The notes: a model not told the origin generated them from the sequence alone. Shown: positions 32,780 through 44,713, counted from the first letter of the stretch. The stretch is DNA of 64,000 nt from Diphasiastrum complanatum (GCA_029204225.1 CM055095.1:19491450-19555449), one strand, 5' to 3'. A program made the numbers and translations.

Positions 32780-34650
32780 ATGACTCACAACAAGGACTGG
32801 TTCAAGGACTACAAATCATACACCCACTCTGAAATCTTGCAACTTGGAGACAATTCAAAACATACTATTGAGAGTGAAAAAAAAGTTAGGGTCAAATTCT
32901 TGAGAGGAAAAATCAAGTTGTTGTCCAATGTTCTCCACATTCCAAATTTGACCAAAAATCTGCTCTCAGTTAGCAGAATCACAAATTTGGGTCGGAAGGT
33001 CAAATTTGACACACAAGGCTGCAAAATTTTTGACAATTCTCGGAAAGTTCTAGCTTTCAAGAGAAGAAGTGACAATCTTTATAAAATGAACCACTACAAT
33101 TCTTCTAATTGTCAAGCTCTTTACAAGTCCACTTCTGAATCAGCTGACATGCTTTGGCATCTTAGATTAGGCCACCTCAAGTCCAATTGTATTCAAGAAA
33201 TGTCCAAACAGAATTTATTACAAGATCTACCTTCAATTAGCAAATCTGATACTCCATGCAAAAGTGGAATAATCAGCAAGCAAGCTAGAAGTCCTACAAT
33301 TTTTAATACAGTCCATACTTCTAGAAATTTGCTAGATCTTGTACATATGGACATTTGTGGCCGTATGTAGACTATTTCCACAAGGGGAGCTATCTACTTA
33401 TTGACTTTTATTGATGATTTCTCTCGGAGAACTGCAATTTATTTCTTGAAAAAAAAATTCGATACCTTCAAATTCTTCAAGTAGTTCAAAGCATCAATAG
33501 AAAATTCCATCCAGAGAAGAAGCAAAGCTCTACGCTCTGATGGAGGGGGAGTACTTATCTCCACCAAGTTCAAAGTCTATTGTAAGGCCAACATAATACA
33601 ACTACAATATACAACCAGCTACTCACCTTAGTACAATGATGTATCTCAAAGGAAGAATCAGACCATCATTGCAAGTGCCAAGAGCATGCTGGCCCATGCC
33701 TCTCTTCTAAAGAAATTCTGGACAGAAGCTATTAGAATGACTATGAATGGCAAGACACCTTATCAGGTGTGGACAAGATCGAAGCCATCACTCAAAACTA
33801 TTAGAATGTTTGGATGAAATGCTTTCAATCATATCTCTGCTGATCAACAGAAAAATCCAACCCAAAGATCGAATAGTCAAAGTCCAACCCCAGGGTCGAC
33901 CAATCAAAATCTGATTCAAGGGTCGAACAGCAACAGATCAATCTTTATTGGCTACTCTCCAGATTAGAAGGCATACAAGCTCTACAACCTAGACAATCAG
34001 CAAGCATTCACGAGCAAAAGTGTCATTTTTCTAGCAGACCAATTTTTTGACCACAAAGAAAAAGCTATAGCAAAATTTGACCCAAGGGTTGAACAAACAA
34101 AATACGACCCAAAAGTTGAAAATTAGAAAATTGATATTGACTCATAAAATGAGTCAGAATCTCAATAGACTGAATCACGTCAGAGAATCCAATTTCAAAA
34201 ATCAAATCAATCTAGATAGCCTCCATCTCTATTTAGGAATAATCCAGCCTACTACTTCGTGCAAAAATCAAATACAAATTTTGGGCAAAGTCAATTACTG
34301 ATGTTGACTAGTGCCTAAACGAAAACGGTTTCTATCCAAACTCAACAGACTCGAATTTTCATTTCAAGTCTATATCGGATTTCTTCAGTAACTACACACT
34401 CTATGTAGATGATACTCTACTATTCAGTATCAATCTAAATATGATGAAAAATCTAAAATGAAAATTAGCACTGGAGTTCAAAAGGCTTGATAAATTTCCA
34501 TCCAACTCCTATCGAGAAATACAAAAATCAACCCAGCAGAAAAAAATCTAATGACAACATATTACTTCACAACAGCTCTGGCAAAAGAGCATCAATTCAG
34601 ATTCAACGACAAGTTAAAAGATCAAAGTCTTTCAGGATCCACATTAAGGA
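32780..34650 (+). pseudogene. Copia family C pol: protease end, GAG-pre-integrase, integrase, traces of RT and RNase H
   Basis: 32780-33370 is open: KDWFKDYKSYTHS, VLHIPNLTKNLLSVSRI (protease end), DMLWHLRLGHL (GAG-pre-integrase and integrase zinc site) and LVHMDICGRM. Beyond a stop, integrase continues with LLTFIDDFSRR and LRSDGGG. The block expected to read VAERKN has Gln in place of the catalytic Glu (DVSQRKNQT). The integrase tail follows (KTPYQVWTRSKPSLKTIRMFG, then KAYKLYNLDNQQ) with an inserted 27-bp repeat. Only the YVDDTLLFS box of reverse transcriptase (about 34395) and the YYFTTALAKEH end of RNase H remain. The protease active site is missing. Confidence 0.88.
33851..33930 (+). repeat. 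27-bp tandem repeat inside the integrase tail
   Basis: Three units begin at 33851, 33877 and 33904 (pattern TCAAAATCCAACCCAAGGGT-CGAA), in frame, encoding nine residues of QSPTPGSTN type. Two more units of the same pattern lie near 34070-34125. The family C copy at 7270 lacks the array at this position. Confidence 0.7.
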
Positions 34651-34654
34651 GGAG

Positions 34655-35433
34655 TGCTGGAATTCGATGCTTAGCCTCAAATCCATTTGTTAATGAGCAT
34701 CCTGAAAACTTTACAAAACCCAGAAAACAGAAGACTTGAGTTTTTCAGAAAATCAAAAAATCCAATATTGGATTTTTTTGACCCAATGTCAAGCCTAACA
34801 AACAGAGATTTTCTGATCCTAGATCAGATCGGATCAAGGCGGAATTATCCAAGTGTCTTCGACCCTAGATCAGATCGAATCAGGTCTAATTTTTTTGACC
34901 CTGACTATATTTTCGACCCAGTGTAAAAATTGATCCTTTGTATAATTTTGATACTGTGTAAAGTTCTAAACTATGGGTCTAGAATCCGACGACCCAAGAA
35001 CTTCGCGTTGACAGTCCGTCTACATTGTACATACAATTATAATTATGAGGCGGTTGTAATAACTGTAAAAGAAGTAGTTGTAGATATTTTGAGTATATCA
35101 AGATAAGTATCTCCATCAAAAAACTTCTTTAAGGATTTTGATAATCTTCTAATATCGAAAACATTTGATAATTGTTTCTGATAGTTTTGTTATATGTGTT
35201 ATCACACACCATGATCAGAGTTCTCATTCTGTAGCTAGTTGAAGTTTTCATCTCATGCGATTGTACTGCTTGTGGATATTAATCGGAGTACATTTTGTCT
35301 CTACTCAGTTGTTGTTCCATTGCGCATTCTTTATTCCTTGATTTTGAACATTTTGATACTAACTATGTGGCGCTTTCAATCCACGCACCATGCTTGCTCA
35401 GTCTTCCGTTGCAAATACCACCGATTTTCGACA
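34655..35433 (+). repeat. Family C LTR (copy 2, 3' LTR)
   Basis: It opens TGCTGGAATTCGATGC after ATTAAGGAGGAG (polypurine tract) and ends CCGATTTTCGACA; length is 779 bp. It matches the LTR at 8432-9109, notably in the last 250 bp. The sequence after 35433 is unrelated copia gag on the opposite strand, so the element ends here. Confidence 0.78.
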
Positions 35434-35630
35434 GGTACATGAGTTGATCTTCCAAATACATGATTTGGCAATGAGATTTGGTCTCGAATCGTGACTTCAA
35501 CGCATCCCAAAGTTCTCGTGTGTTTGATATTGATGAGAGATCGAGTGTAATGTTGTCTTCGATGGAGGAGGATATGACAGCTACTACTTTATCATTTTTC
35601 TCCTTCCATTCATGGAGCTCTTTTCCTTTT
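35434..35630 (-). pseudogene. Copia gag fragment of another lineage
   Basis: A minus-strand frame without stops for about 65 residues: ELHEWKEKNDKVVAVISSSI, then LSSISNTRELWDALKSRFET and QIMYLEDQLMYL. This is the central copia gag helix block (W..L...F). It lies between the family C LTR and the family A gag, with abrupt joins on both sides. Confidence 0.72.
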
Positions 35631-35631
35631 A

Positions 35632-36974
35632 TGCCAAACCTCTTGAATAGTTATTTGCTCTCTTGCAACACATCCAACTTGATTAGCAATAATACAAGCA
35701 TCTAGTTTGAACAACTTTCCTTGGCTTTTACCTTTTGCAATCAAGAATCCTTCATTTTGATCATACAAGCATCTCCATCAAACTAAACTTTGAGGCCTTT
35801 ACCTAGAACTTGACTCACACTAAGTAAATTCTTGGTAATAGATGGAATGAACAAAACATCCTCCAAATGAACATTTCTATTTGTATCAAGAGAAATAGGA
35901 ATTGTGCCAATCTCTTTGATTGTACACTCACCATCATTGGCTGTGTAGATCACCCTCTTGTCATCTCCATATGCCAACAAAAAAGTGAAATACTCTTTTT
36001 GAAAAATCATGTGTGAACTTGCTCCACTATAAATCCACCATGGATCTAGATCTCCATCATTAGCAAGCATACATGAAGTCATCACAAAAGCATCATCATT
36101 TGCATCTTGAACATCCAAACGATCCTCATCAAGAGTAAGATTACCTTGCCTATCTCCTTGATCTCTCTTCTTCTTGTAGCACTCACTTGCAAAGTGTCCT
36201 TTGATGCCACAATAGAAGCACTTGAGCTTTGATCTATCTTTTTTTTTGCCATTTTAAGAAGCATCCACTTGATCTTGTCCTTTGGACCACTTACTTTTTC
36301 TTTTGTCCTTGAATTTTTCCTTGATGAACATAGCATCCTCTCCGACTTGAGATGTTGATGAAGATCCACCTCTTGCTTGAAGCCTATACTCTTCATTGAT
36401 CAATATCTCTTGAAGATCAATCAAACTTGGCAAATTCTTTTGAAAATCAAGACTTTGAACAATGTTAGCATGAGCATCCAACAGACCATTAAGAATAACT
36501 TAAACAAGCTCTCCTTCCTTAATGCTCTCATCAATGCAAGCTAACTCATCATTCAATGCTTTAAGTAAGAGTATTTGGACTTTCTTCACTCTTTTTCAAA
36601 CAGGAAAAGGTTTGCCTTCTTAGAGTCAACACTCTAGAAGTAGACTCGGATTCATAAGGCTTCTTCAATGAATCCCAAGCATCCTTAGATGAAGTACTCT
36701 TACCAACATCCTTGAGAAGCTCATTGGTAACATTCATCTTTATCATGTGTAGAGACTTCTTAGTCCTCTTGTCATACCTCATTTGACCTTGTTGTGTTGC
36801 TGGCCTCTCCTCCAAACCTACAACAATATCCAAAACATCTTTCATCTCAAGAAGTGATTCCATCCTCACTTTCCACAATGAATACTTACCTAAGGTAATC
36901 TTATCATTGGCTTCCAACACACATGACCATTTAATGTAGCCATGTAGCAATGATTTGATACTCTCTTTCAACAT
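35632..36974 (-). pseudogene. Copia family A gag, zinc knuckle, protease and GAG-pre-integrase (reverse strand)
   Basis: Gag opens at about 36974 with MLKESIKSLLHGYIKWSCVL, then LWKVRMESLLEMKDVLDIVV and SSKDAWDSLKK. A frameshift and stop near 36500-36560 interrupt it. Next come GLLDAHANIVQSL, the knuckle CFYCGIKGHFASECYKKK (intact ligands) and protease WWIYSGASSHM. In the last, the catalytic Asp is Tyr (GAT to TAT), so the enzyme would be dead. It ends in QEVWH of GAG-pre-integrase at about 35632, where it joins another gag. Integrase, RT and RNase H are missing. Confidence 0.88.
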
Positions 36975-37530
36975 GTTTCAATGCACAAAGCACTCATTTG
37001 AACAACAACAAATGTTTTTAAAAGGAACTCACAAAGATATGAAACTCTTAATTCTCTTCTAGCACTTATACCAAGCAAATCAACACATAGAATAATGAAA
37101 TCTTGATCAACCTATGATTTATCCTCAATCTAATGACTCTTGCCACTTCCTAAGATTGAAACACACTCAAATGAAGTTCAGGAACCTTAAAATCTAGAGA
37201 TCCAATAAAAAATAGGGTTTGAACAAATCACAAAAAATCAATTATTTTAAAATCTACATGCAAATGCCTAAAACTTGATATGCAATCTTGTAGCCACCAC
37301 TTAGGCTTTTCCATTGCTCTAAAAATTGGCCAAATCCAACATGTAATGTGTAAAATTGGAATTGATTAATATTATAGCCCAAAATAGAGTCTTGGTCTAC
37401 AAAAAACCAATCTACATATTCAAGAAACTTGATTTTGGTGTAGAATTCAATCTAGCATGCTCTAGCATTGATATCTTCTCCAAATCATTGATTTATTGTG
37501 AATGTTTTCTTAATAACCTAAAACAAAAGA
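36975..37530 (-). other. Family A leader, reverse strand
   Basis: Sequence between primer site and gag. It matches the leader at 44714-45205 in direct order (for example 'ttggtataagtgctagaagagaatt'). No coding potential. Confidence 0.65.
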
Positions 37531-37542
37531 GATCTGATACCA
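37531..37542 (-). other. Primer binding site, reverse strand, one mismatch
   Basis: Minus-strand TGGTATCAGATC; the usual GAGC end is GATC. It directly abuts the LTR. Confidence 0.75.
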
Positions 37543-38283
<741 letters not shown>

Positions 38284-38635
38284 CCAACCACCAGGTTTTT
38301 ACTTGCAAGTCATTTTCTGACTATGCTTGTAAGATGCGCAAGAGCATATACGAACTGAAACAGTCTGCCAGGCAGTGGTACAAGAAGAAGGATCACACAG
38401 TTAAATCCTTAGGCTTCCAGCCTTTAATGGTTGATTACAACGTCTATGTGAAAGTTGTAGATGCTGAAATTATTATTATTGGTGTCTATGTTGATGACAC
38501 ATTGATTTTGTCAAAGAGTGACTGATTGCACAGGTGAAAGAAGATATTTCAAGGCACTTCGAGATATCAGATCTAGGAGAAGCAAGATGTTACCTAGGCT
38601 TATAGATTGACAGAAAACTTAAAGGTCCGCACTAA
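38284..38635 (+). pseudogene. Copia reverse transcriptase fragment
   Basis: It translates to QVFTCKSFSDYACKMRKSIY, then ELKQSARQWY, DYNVYVK, IIIIGVYVDDTLILSKSD and, past a stop, a decayed ISDLGEA-RCYLG equivalent. This is the palm with the catalytic YVDD box. It is in opposite orientation to the LTR on its left. Both ends are abrupt. Confidence 0.85.
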
Positions 38636-38990
38636 CCACTCCATCAACCACCGCCACTTCTTCTTCTGTGCAACCCCCCACTCCAATTTCTGTTGCCGCT
38701 ACCTCTCTTCTTGTTCCAACCACATCTGTTTCTATCTCCATCCCCGTTTCTTCTGTTGATACCACTCCTACTTCTCTTCCAGTGTCCACTGCTCCATCCA
38801 TCACCATCGCATCCTCCATCACTCCTGCCACCATCGTTGCTCCTCTCACATTCAATCCTTCTGATTCGCAACTGTCCCCCGACACTCTAGCATGGATGCA
38901 AGTTATCAATTTTTCATCCCCACGCTAGACACTTTCTGCTCCATCCTCACCTTCTTCCATACTCCACACCACCCTTCAATTAATATACAT
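38636..38990 (+). pseudogene. Thr/Ser/Pro-rich coding fragment
   Basis: The plus-strand frame 38668-38928 is a run of Thr, Ser, Pro, Val and Ile (for example PTPISVAATSLLVPTTSVSI) ending SPDTLAWMQVINFSSP. Its composition and word choice resemble the linker at 62740-63128 in the nested Ty3 element. It may therefore be a separate copy of that region. The opposite strand is also open, but only as a mirror of the bias. Confidence 0.4.
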
Positions 38991-40103
38991 ACCTGTAAGG
39001 CGGTCTACGTCGACTGGTGGAAGAACTTGAAGATGAAGATGAACCAATCAATAGTTGTTCATTTACCCTTAGTCTTGCCTACTCCTTTCTTCTATGATAC
39101 ATCTCAATTCTTTTTTCTTCCTCTAAATCACTTGGAAGTAGAATACTTGGTCTACAATTCATAACCATTAAAATTATGTCATTGTAAGCACATAAAATTT
39201 TATAAGTAGTGACAAAATGAAAAAGATAAATGTATTGCACAATCACATTCAAATAACAAATAAAGTGCAATTGTTGTCAATATCACTAACAATATTTATC
39301 TGTTGTCATGATCATGAGATGAATCATTGTCTGATGATGATGACATCGTCGATGGCGTATATACGTTGTATCCAACTAATAATATTGTGAGACTGCATAT
39401 TTGAGACATTTATGCTTTGCATCTTTATTAAAGACATGCCAACATTTGTTTTTATTTATTCAAATACATTTCACATATGCTTGATGAAAATTTAATATTC
39501 TAGTAACATTTGTTAATATTCTTACATTGTGAATAGAATTAGGAATAGGAGTAAGTATATGAATGAGCAAACGGTAGTGTCTCAATGTCCAGTCTCTTAT
39601 CAACATGGTTCATTTACTTGAAATGCTTTCTCTCATGTATAGTTGGATTTAGGTCTCTATCTAGGTTTAATATGTTTACAAAAAAGGCTTGGGTTCAGAG
39701 ATTAGCTTCATCCAACTCAATTCAATCCTAACCCAACTACATTCATATTTATGTTCATCCTATTTATCAACATTTGTTATTCATGTGCCTATTCATCAAC
39801 ATTTATTATTCATCCAACTCAATTCAACGCTATTTACACAAACACACACACACACACAGACACGTTCCCTAAACACACATGAAGAAGGAAAAAAAAAGAC
39901 CATTATAGAGTGCTAATCAAAACTCCCGAACCATACGATTATATCCTATTCCAGAATGTCACCACATGCTCCCTCCCTGTGGCGTTTGGATTTTCTTGTG
40001 GAATTTCCAACAAGAAACATTTGCACTATGCCTTTAATGGAAGAAAACAAGGGCTACACACCTTCCTAGAATTGAAAGTGTTGATTACCTTTAACTCTTT
40101 CAT

Positions 40104-40105
<2 letters not shown>
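38991..40105. other. No gene recognised
   Basis: A (CA)n run lies at about 39842-39858. The frames at 39079-39270 and 39689-39916 show no motif. From 39690 the words 'ttcatcc' and 'caacattt' recur irregularly, leading into the satellite block. Confidence 0.5.

Positions 40106-40181
<76 letters not shown>
40106..40181. repeat. (CT)n microsatellite
   Basis: About 38 uninterrupted TC units. Confidence 0.97.
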
Positions 40182-40185
<4 letters not shown>

Positions 40186-40224
40186 CTCTCATTTATTTTC
40201 TCTCATTCTCTTATTAATATAATT

Positions 40225-41090
40225 AAATAGGTATGGGAATGAATGATGAATAGAAATAAGACGTAATGATGAAATGATGAATGAATAGGAGTGATGAATA
40301 TGAATGAAAGATTAATGGATAGGAATAGGAATGAGAATAGGAATAGAAATGATAATGAGTAGGAATAGAAAAGAAAATAGGAATTGGAATGATGATGAGT
40401 AGGAATAAGAATGAGAATAGGAATAGGAATGATGATGAGTGATGAATGAGAATGGGATTAGGAATGATGATGAGTAGGAATATCATTAGGAATAGGAGTA
40501 AGAATATGAATGAAGAAATGGTACTAGCAATAGGAATGAACGATGAATGAATGACTAGGATTAATATGAATAGGAAAGGATGATGAATATGAATGGTGAA
40601 TGATGAATGATACGGAAGAATGGATGGATGGTGGGTGAATGAGGAATAGGAATGGTGAATGATGAATGAATGAATGGATGAGTGGTGAATGGATAGGAAT
40701 GATAATGAGTGGAATGAAGGTTGAATGGATGAATGGTGGGTGAATGGATGGTAATGGTAAATGAGAATAGGAATATGACATAATTGAATATAATTTATTA
40801 GTTTAGAATGAATAGGAATAGGAATGATGATGAATGGAGTAAGTATTGACATGACTAGAACGAATAGAATGAATGAGAATAGGAATGTAATGGTTGAATG
40901 TAATGGATGGATGGATGGTGAATGGTGGGTGAATGGAGAATAGGAATGATGAATGATGAGTGATGAATGAGGAATAGGAATGGTGAATGATGAATGAGTG
41001 GATGAGTAGTGAATGGTGGGTGAATGGATACGAATGATGATGAATATGAATGGATACAAATGGTGGGTGAATGGGGAAATGCGTAAAGTC
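40225..41090. repeat. Minisatellite of GAATAGGAATGATGAATG-type words
   Basis: Some 860 bp built from irregularly ordered words GAATGATGAATGA, GGAATAGGAATGA and GGTGGGTGAATGGAT. Because the plus strand is almost free of C, the minus strand is open for 290 codons in several frames (rich in His, Ser, Ile, Pro). That is a compositional artefact, not a gene. Confidence 0.9.
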
Positions 41091-41099
41091 TGCATGTGA

Positions 41100-41990
41100 A
41101 GAAATGCTTATGTTTCCATGCATGAAAGATGTGTGCCCTTTTGGAATGCGCTGGCTCTGAGATGGCAAGAACAACTTCAAATAGTAAACTGAAGGGCGTG
41201 ACAAGCAGGATTGGCTCGAATGTATCGAAGAGAAAGAGTGTATCCAGCCTTCGAATGTGAGAGTCATGATCTTCGAACATCTCGATAGTCATCCTTCAGG
41301 CCTCAAGATACTTCGAATAGATTCAAGAATGCTACCAATAACTCAAGAAATCTGGTCGTCGATAGCAGAACTGTCGAACAACAGAGGGCCCTGAATAACT
41401 CATGAAGTGCTATGGAAATGCTTTGAAAGGTGCATGCAAAAATAATGGATGATTAAGTATGCTACCCTTCATATTAGAGAGAGAGGAGAATATCTACGCT
41501 GGCAGTCTTTGATTTATATGAAATACGGAACACTACCCTGCATTATGAACGCGATAAAGAGAGAAAGACAGGTTTGATAGAGAGAATCTGACCTTTGATA
41601 CATTCTTCTGACGTATGTCCTTCAAAAACTCGAAGAGCGCTTTTCAATAATGCATAATAGCCTTCAACTTTCAAGAAGAACCAACGGTTGAGTACGCTAG
41701 AAGGCCGCATGCGTGAAGTTTGAGAGTGTCACTACCATTCAGCAGTCCTTTAAGAACTTCGATAGTTCGGAAGAGCAGGGTATTTTGATTTGTCGAACAA
41801 CAACAGGTTCCGATAACTCGTGGCTTGGTTACGCCCTTCAAGACCTTCGAATAGGCGAGACTGAAGCGTGAGACTGAAGTGCGGCGACTCCAATCAGCCA
41901 TTCAACCATCAAAAACGTGACCAATGATTCTTGAAAGCTGGCCTTCGATAGCCATGAAAATGTGCATCCTTCATGAAGTTCAAATAATGA
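41100..41990. repeat. Degenerate repeat block rich in TCGA
   Basis: Words such as CTTCGAATAG, GTCGAACAACA and CTTCGATAG recur, with TCGA near 41225, 41251, 41273, 41282, 41313, 41359, 41374, 41630, 41759, 41793, 41847 and 41945. Two longer stretches look alike (GTCGAACAACAGAGG... near 41373 and GTCGAACAACAACAGG... near 41792), suggesting an old tandem duplication of about 420 bp. No coding content is recognised. Confidence 0.5.
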
Positions 41991-42957
41991 GAGACGTAAA
42001 TGGGCCTTTTAGAAGTTGAAATAATGCCTTCACAATAAGTTATCATAGTAGTTCAACTTTGAATATTGTCTTCCAAGCGGTGAGCAAGTTCTTTAGACAG
42101 ACTATTTTAGACACTATTGTAGCCACTTAGATAGTTCCATAGATAATGCTATTGACAGTCAGAGTCTTAGAAAATGTCTAGACAATTGCTTAGATAGCTT
42201 AGGCTTCTAATTAGATAATCCTTAACCAAAGTGTCGTAGAAGCTTAGATGTATCTCATTTATATCAGGTGTCTTGCTTGCAGAATCGACATCTCACAAAT
42301 CAGTCATGCACCTTCCACAGTATTGTGTGGCTACCCATGATCGAGATAGCTAGTGATTGGATCGAGTGACTAATCAAATTCAACAATAGCGAATCGAATC
42401 GAACAAGCGAGCAATTGGACAATGTCAATCAATCATATACTAGCACACCATTGATCAACATCTTTATTACAATGCTAAATGATATTTCAATTAGTTACTA
42501 TGATTTTATATAAGGTTATATAGATCACACACCAACAATTAAAAAAATATATCATATAGGTCACATATCACTAAGGTCTTTAATATAACATAAATGCTTT
42601 TGATCATGAATCTAAATGACTCCATGCAACCATTTAAGAGGTCACATGACAAAAAAAAATTTTCACTTTCACCATATAATTATGTCATGAAATTATATCA
42701 AATCTATGACACCTAGATTATTAACAAATTAAATTTTTTATGACGTCATCAATTTGACCTGATATTATGTAAGAAAATCCTAAAATACTTGTCAAATTAG
42801 TTGTTTCATTACAATATGTACTATCTTTGTATCTCATGATTTTTTCTTGTATGTCAAATCTCAAAAAAAATAAAATTTACAACAATATAAAGCTAGTTTT
42901 AAGAATTAAGTACTACCATAATGATCCGTGATTTGATATTTTATGTTTCATCATATA

Positions 42958-42997
<40 letters not shown>

Positions 42998-43090
42998 ATG
43001 TTAAATCTTACAATAAAATATTTTCATAAAATCTAGAAAAAATTATAACTTGCATGACATTTCAAGCATGCAAGCCCATGTGGGGGACCT
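41991..43090. other. No gene recognised
   Basis: AT-rich sequence. Near 42090-42200 the words TTAGACA and TTAGATAG recur. A (TA)n run occupies 42961-42994. Confidence 0.55.
42961..42994. repeat. (AT)n microsatellite
   Basis: 17 uninterrupted AT units. Confidence 0.95.
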
Positions 43091-43163
43091 TTCGACGCGC
43101 GAAGTGAAAAACAAGTTCCGCATGGAACATCCAGGCGTGGGTAGCGCATGGATAATCCATGCG
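43091..43163. repeat. Cluster of short CG-containing palindromes
   Basis: GTTCC-GCAT-GGAAC at 43115-43128 and CGCATGGATAATCCATGCG at 43145-43163 (nine-base arms around one base). A weaker TTCG-ACGCG-CGAA is at 43091-43103. They lie about 400 bp before the frame at 43556. Confidence 0.7.
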
Positions 43164-43249
43164 AAACTTGAATGTCAATAAAACTAGATTTTCGCGAGCA
43201 TTTTGGTCCTCTTCTTTTGCTTTTAATTTTAGTGAATGTTCTGTTTAGT

Positions 43250-43480
43250 GATCTTTCTAATCTATTGATCTTGCTTGCTATTGCTCTTTCAAACTCTATA
43301 GATCTTGCTCTTGCTATTGCTTGCGAGCTCTTCCTAATCTATTGATCTTGCTTGCTTGCTCTTGCTTGCTATTGATCTTGCTCTTGCTATTGCTTGCATG
43401 CTCTTCCTAATCTATTGATCTTGATTGCTTGCTCTTGCTTTCTCTTGATTTTGCTCTTGCTATTGTTCTCTTGTCATTGC
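43250..43480. repeat. CTTGCT/ATTGCT minisatellite
   Basis: Higher-order array: the phrase TTCCTAATCTATTGATCTTG recurs near 43255 (variant), 43327 and 43404. Shorter TTGCTTGCTCTTGCTATTG words fill the gaps, with a period of roughly 75 bp. Confidence 0.75.
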
Positions 43481-43555
43481 TTACTCTTTTAATCTTACAC
43501 TCTTCACTACTCTTTCACTCCCATTCTCCACTACTTTTTAAGTTTCTTTGATACA

Positions 43556-43867
43556 ATGTCTTCAAGTGGTAGGTCAAGTGGAAGGACAAGTGGGAGACAA
43601 TCTAGGAGAAGAGCTCGTGAGGATCCCAAACAATATACACAAGATTGGTTTGAAAATCTATCTCCTCAACAAAGAGATAGAATAAAAAATCTTGTGTTAT
43701 TTTCTTCGGGTGAATCATCCGAGAGAAGACCTACCGTGGATGCCCCTTCCAAAAAATCGTGTAGTGTGTATTATGATCTTAATCCACGTGGTGGAGTTAT
43801 AAAAAATCAGAGGGGCAATGTAGTTCATGTCCGTTTGCATGATTTAGTTGCATTAGAGGAGTTCTAA
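43556..43867 (+). CDS. Hypothetical basic/serine-rich small protein
   Basis: 103 codons from ATG to TAA. The N-terminus is MSSSGRSSGRTSGRQSRRRA, a Ser/Gly/Arg-rich tail. A compact middle follows (YTQDWFENLSPQQRDRIKNL, then FSSGESSERRPT). The end has a CSVYYDLNPRGGV segment and VVHVRLHDLVALEEF. The composition is ordinary and non-repetitive outside the tail, and the frame is clean. No transposon motif is visible. The minisatellite at 43250-43480 would form its 5' region. It may be a plant gene fragment or an ORF of an uncharacterised element; I do not recognise it. Confidence 0.5.
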   Translation: MSSSGRSSGRTSGRQSRRRAREDPKQYTQDWFENLSPQQRDRIKNLVLFSSGESSERRPTVDAPSKKSCSVYYDLNPRGGVIKNQRGNVVHVRLHDLVALEEF

Positions 43868-44290
43868 ATCCAAAAAGACCATTTGTAAAGATTCTTTTTA
43901 TATTTTTTCTACAATTTTTCTTACACATGGACCAATCAAAACACTCAAATTTGAAATCTACGTAACGTAACTTTTTGAGTCCACATTTTGATTCCATACT
44001 AAAAATGGCATAAATTTCTAGTGGTAAGTCCAAATTTAGCGGAGTTTGGTGCTCTGAAAAGTGCGCGACAAGGGCTTTCTAATGATATTTTACATGACAT
44101 ACTTTTAAACTACGATTAAAAAGTTATGGCAAGTCAAAAGTATTAGTGTTGTAATATTTTAATAATAAAAAAGGCATCTTGCACGAATTCTTAAAGGGTC
44201 TTTTTGGAACTCAAAACTCCTCTAATGCTTTATATTTTGGTAAAGATTGTTAGTCAAAATTGGTCACAGTTTGATAAAATGCCAAAGTAG
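43868..44290. other. No gene recognised
   Basis: AT-rich sequence between the small frame and the truncated LTR. The minus-strand frame at 43797-44033 has no motif. Confidence 0.5.
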
Positions 44291-44701
44291 GGTTTTCATT
44301 ATGGAGGGAAACCAAGTGGCAATTTAGGTTTTGGACCTGTAGCTCATGGGAAGAGAGATCACTCTCTCTCTTATCTCATTCATGCTTATACATGGTTCTC
44401 TTGGGTTCTACTATCCATTGGTGCACTATGCTTGTGATATCTTGCAATTCTATGTGTAGAATGCTCAATAAATGCTATTTTCAGATTCAAACGTGTGAAA
44501 TACAATAAATTATTGCTATTGTACAGATAGAAACAGTATCTTATTATTTGGTTCATGTTTGATCAAGATCTATTAGAGTTTGCATCTCATTTTTTGTGTA
44601 GATGCTGAATTTTCTACATTGGCAAGATTGGTGATATGTTGTCTTTCTAATCCAAGATCATTTTATGGATTTAGATCTTGACTGATCTAAAATCCTTCAC
44701 A
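44291..44701 (+). repeat. Family A 5' LTR, 5'-truncated
   Basis: It matches the distal part of the LTR at 37543-38283 from 'tttcattatggagggaaacc' onward and ends TAAAATCCTTCACA. About 330 bp of the U3 side is missing. The CT run is only about five units here. Confidence 0.78.
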
Positions 44702-44713
44702 TGGTATCAGAGC
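44702..44713 (+). other. Primer binding site (initiator-Met tRNA type)
   Basis: TGGTATCAGAGC abutting the LTR end. Confidence 0.85.

Noticed and set aside
38619-38909. Gly/Val/Glu-rich minus-strand frame
   Set aside because: Mirror of the Thr/Ser/Pro-rich plus-strand frame; no motif of its own.
40223-41292. Minus-strand open frames of 290, 154 and 145 codons rich in His, Ser, Ile, Pro
   Set aside because: They are produced by the C-poor minisatellite; several overlapping frames are open at once and composition is that of the repeat.
43250-43480. Possible CRISPR-like array (regular CTTGCT phrases)
   Set aside because: Units are degenerate and contiguous without unique spacers; a plant minisatellite.
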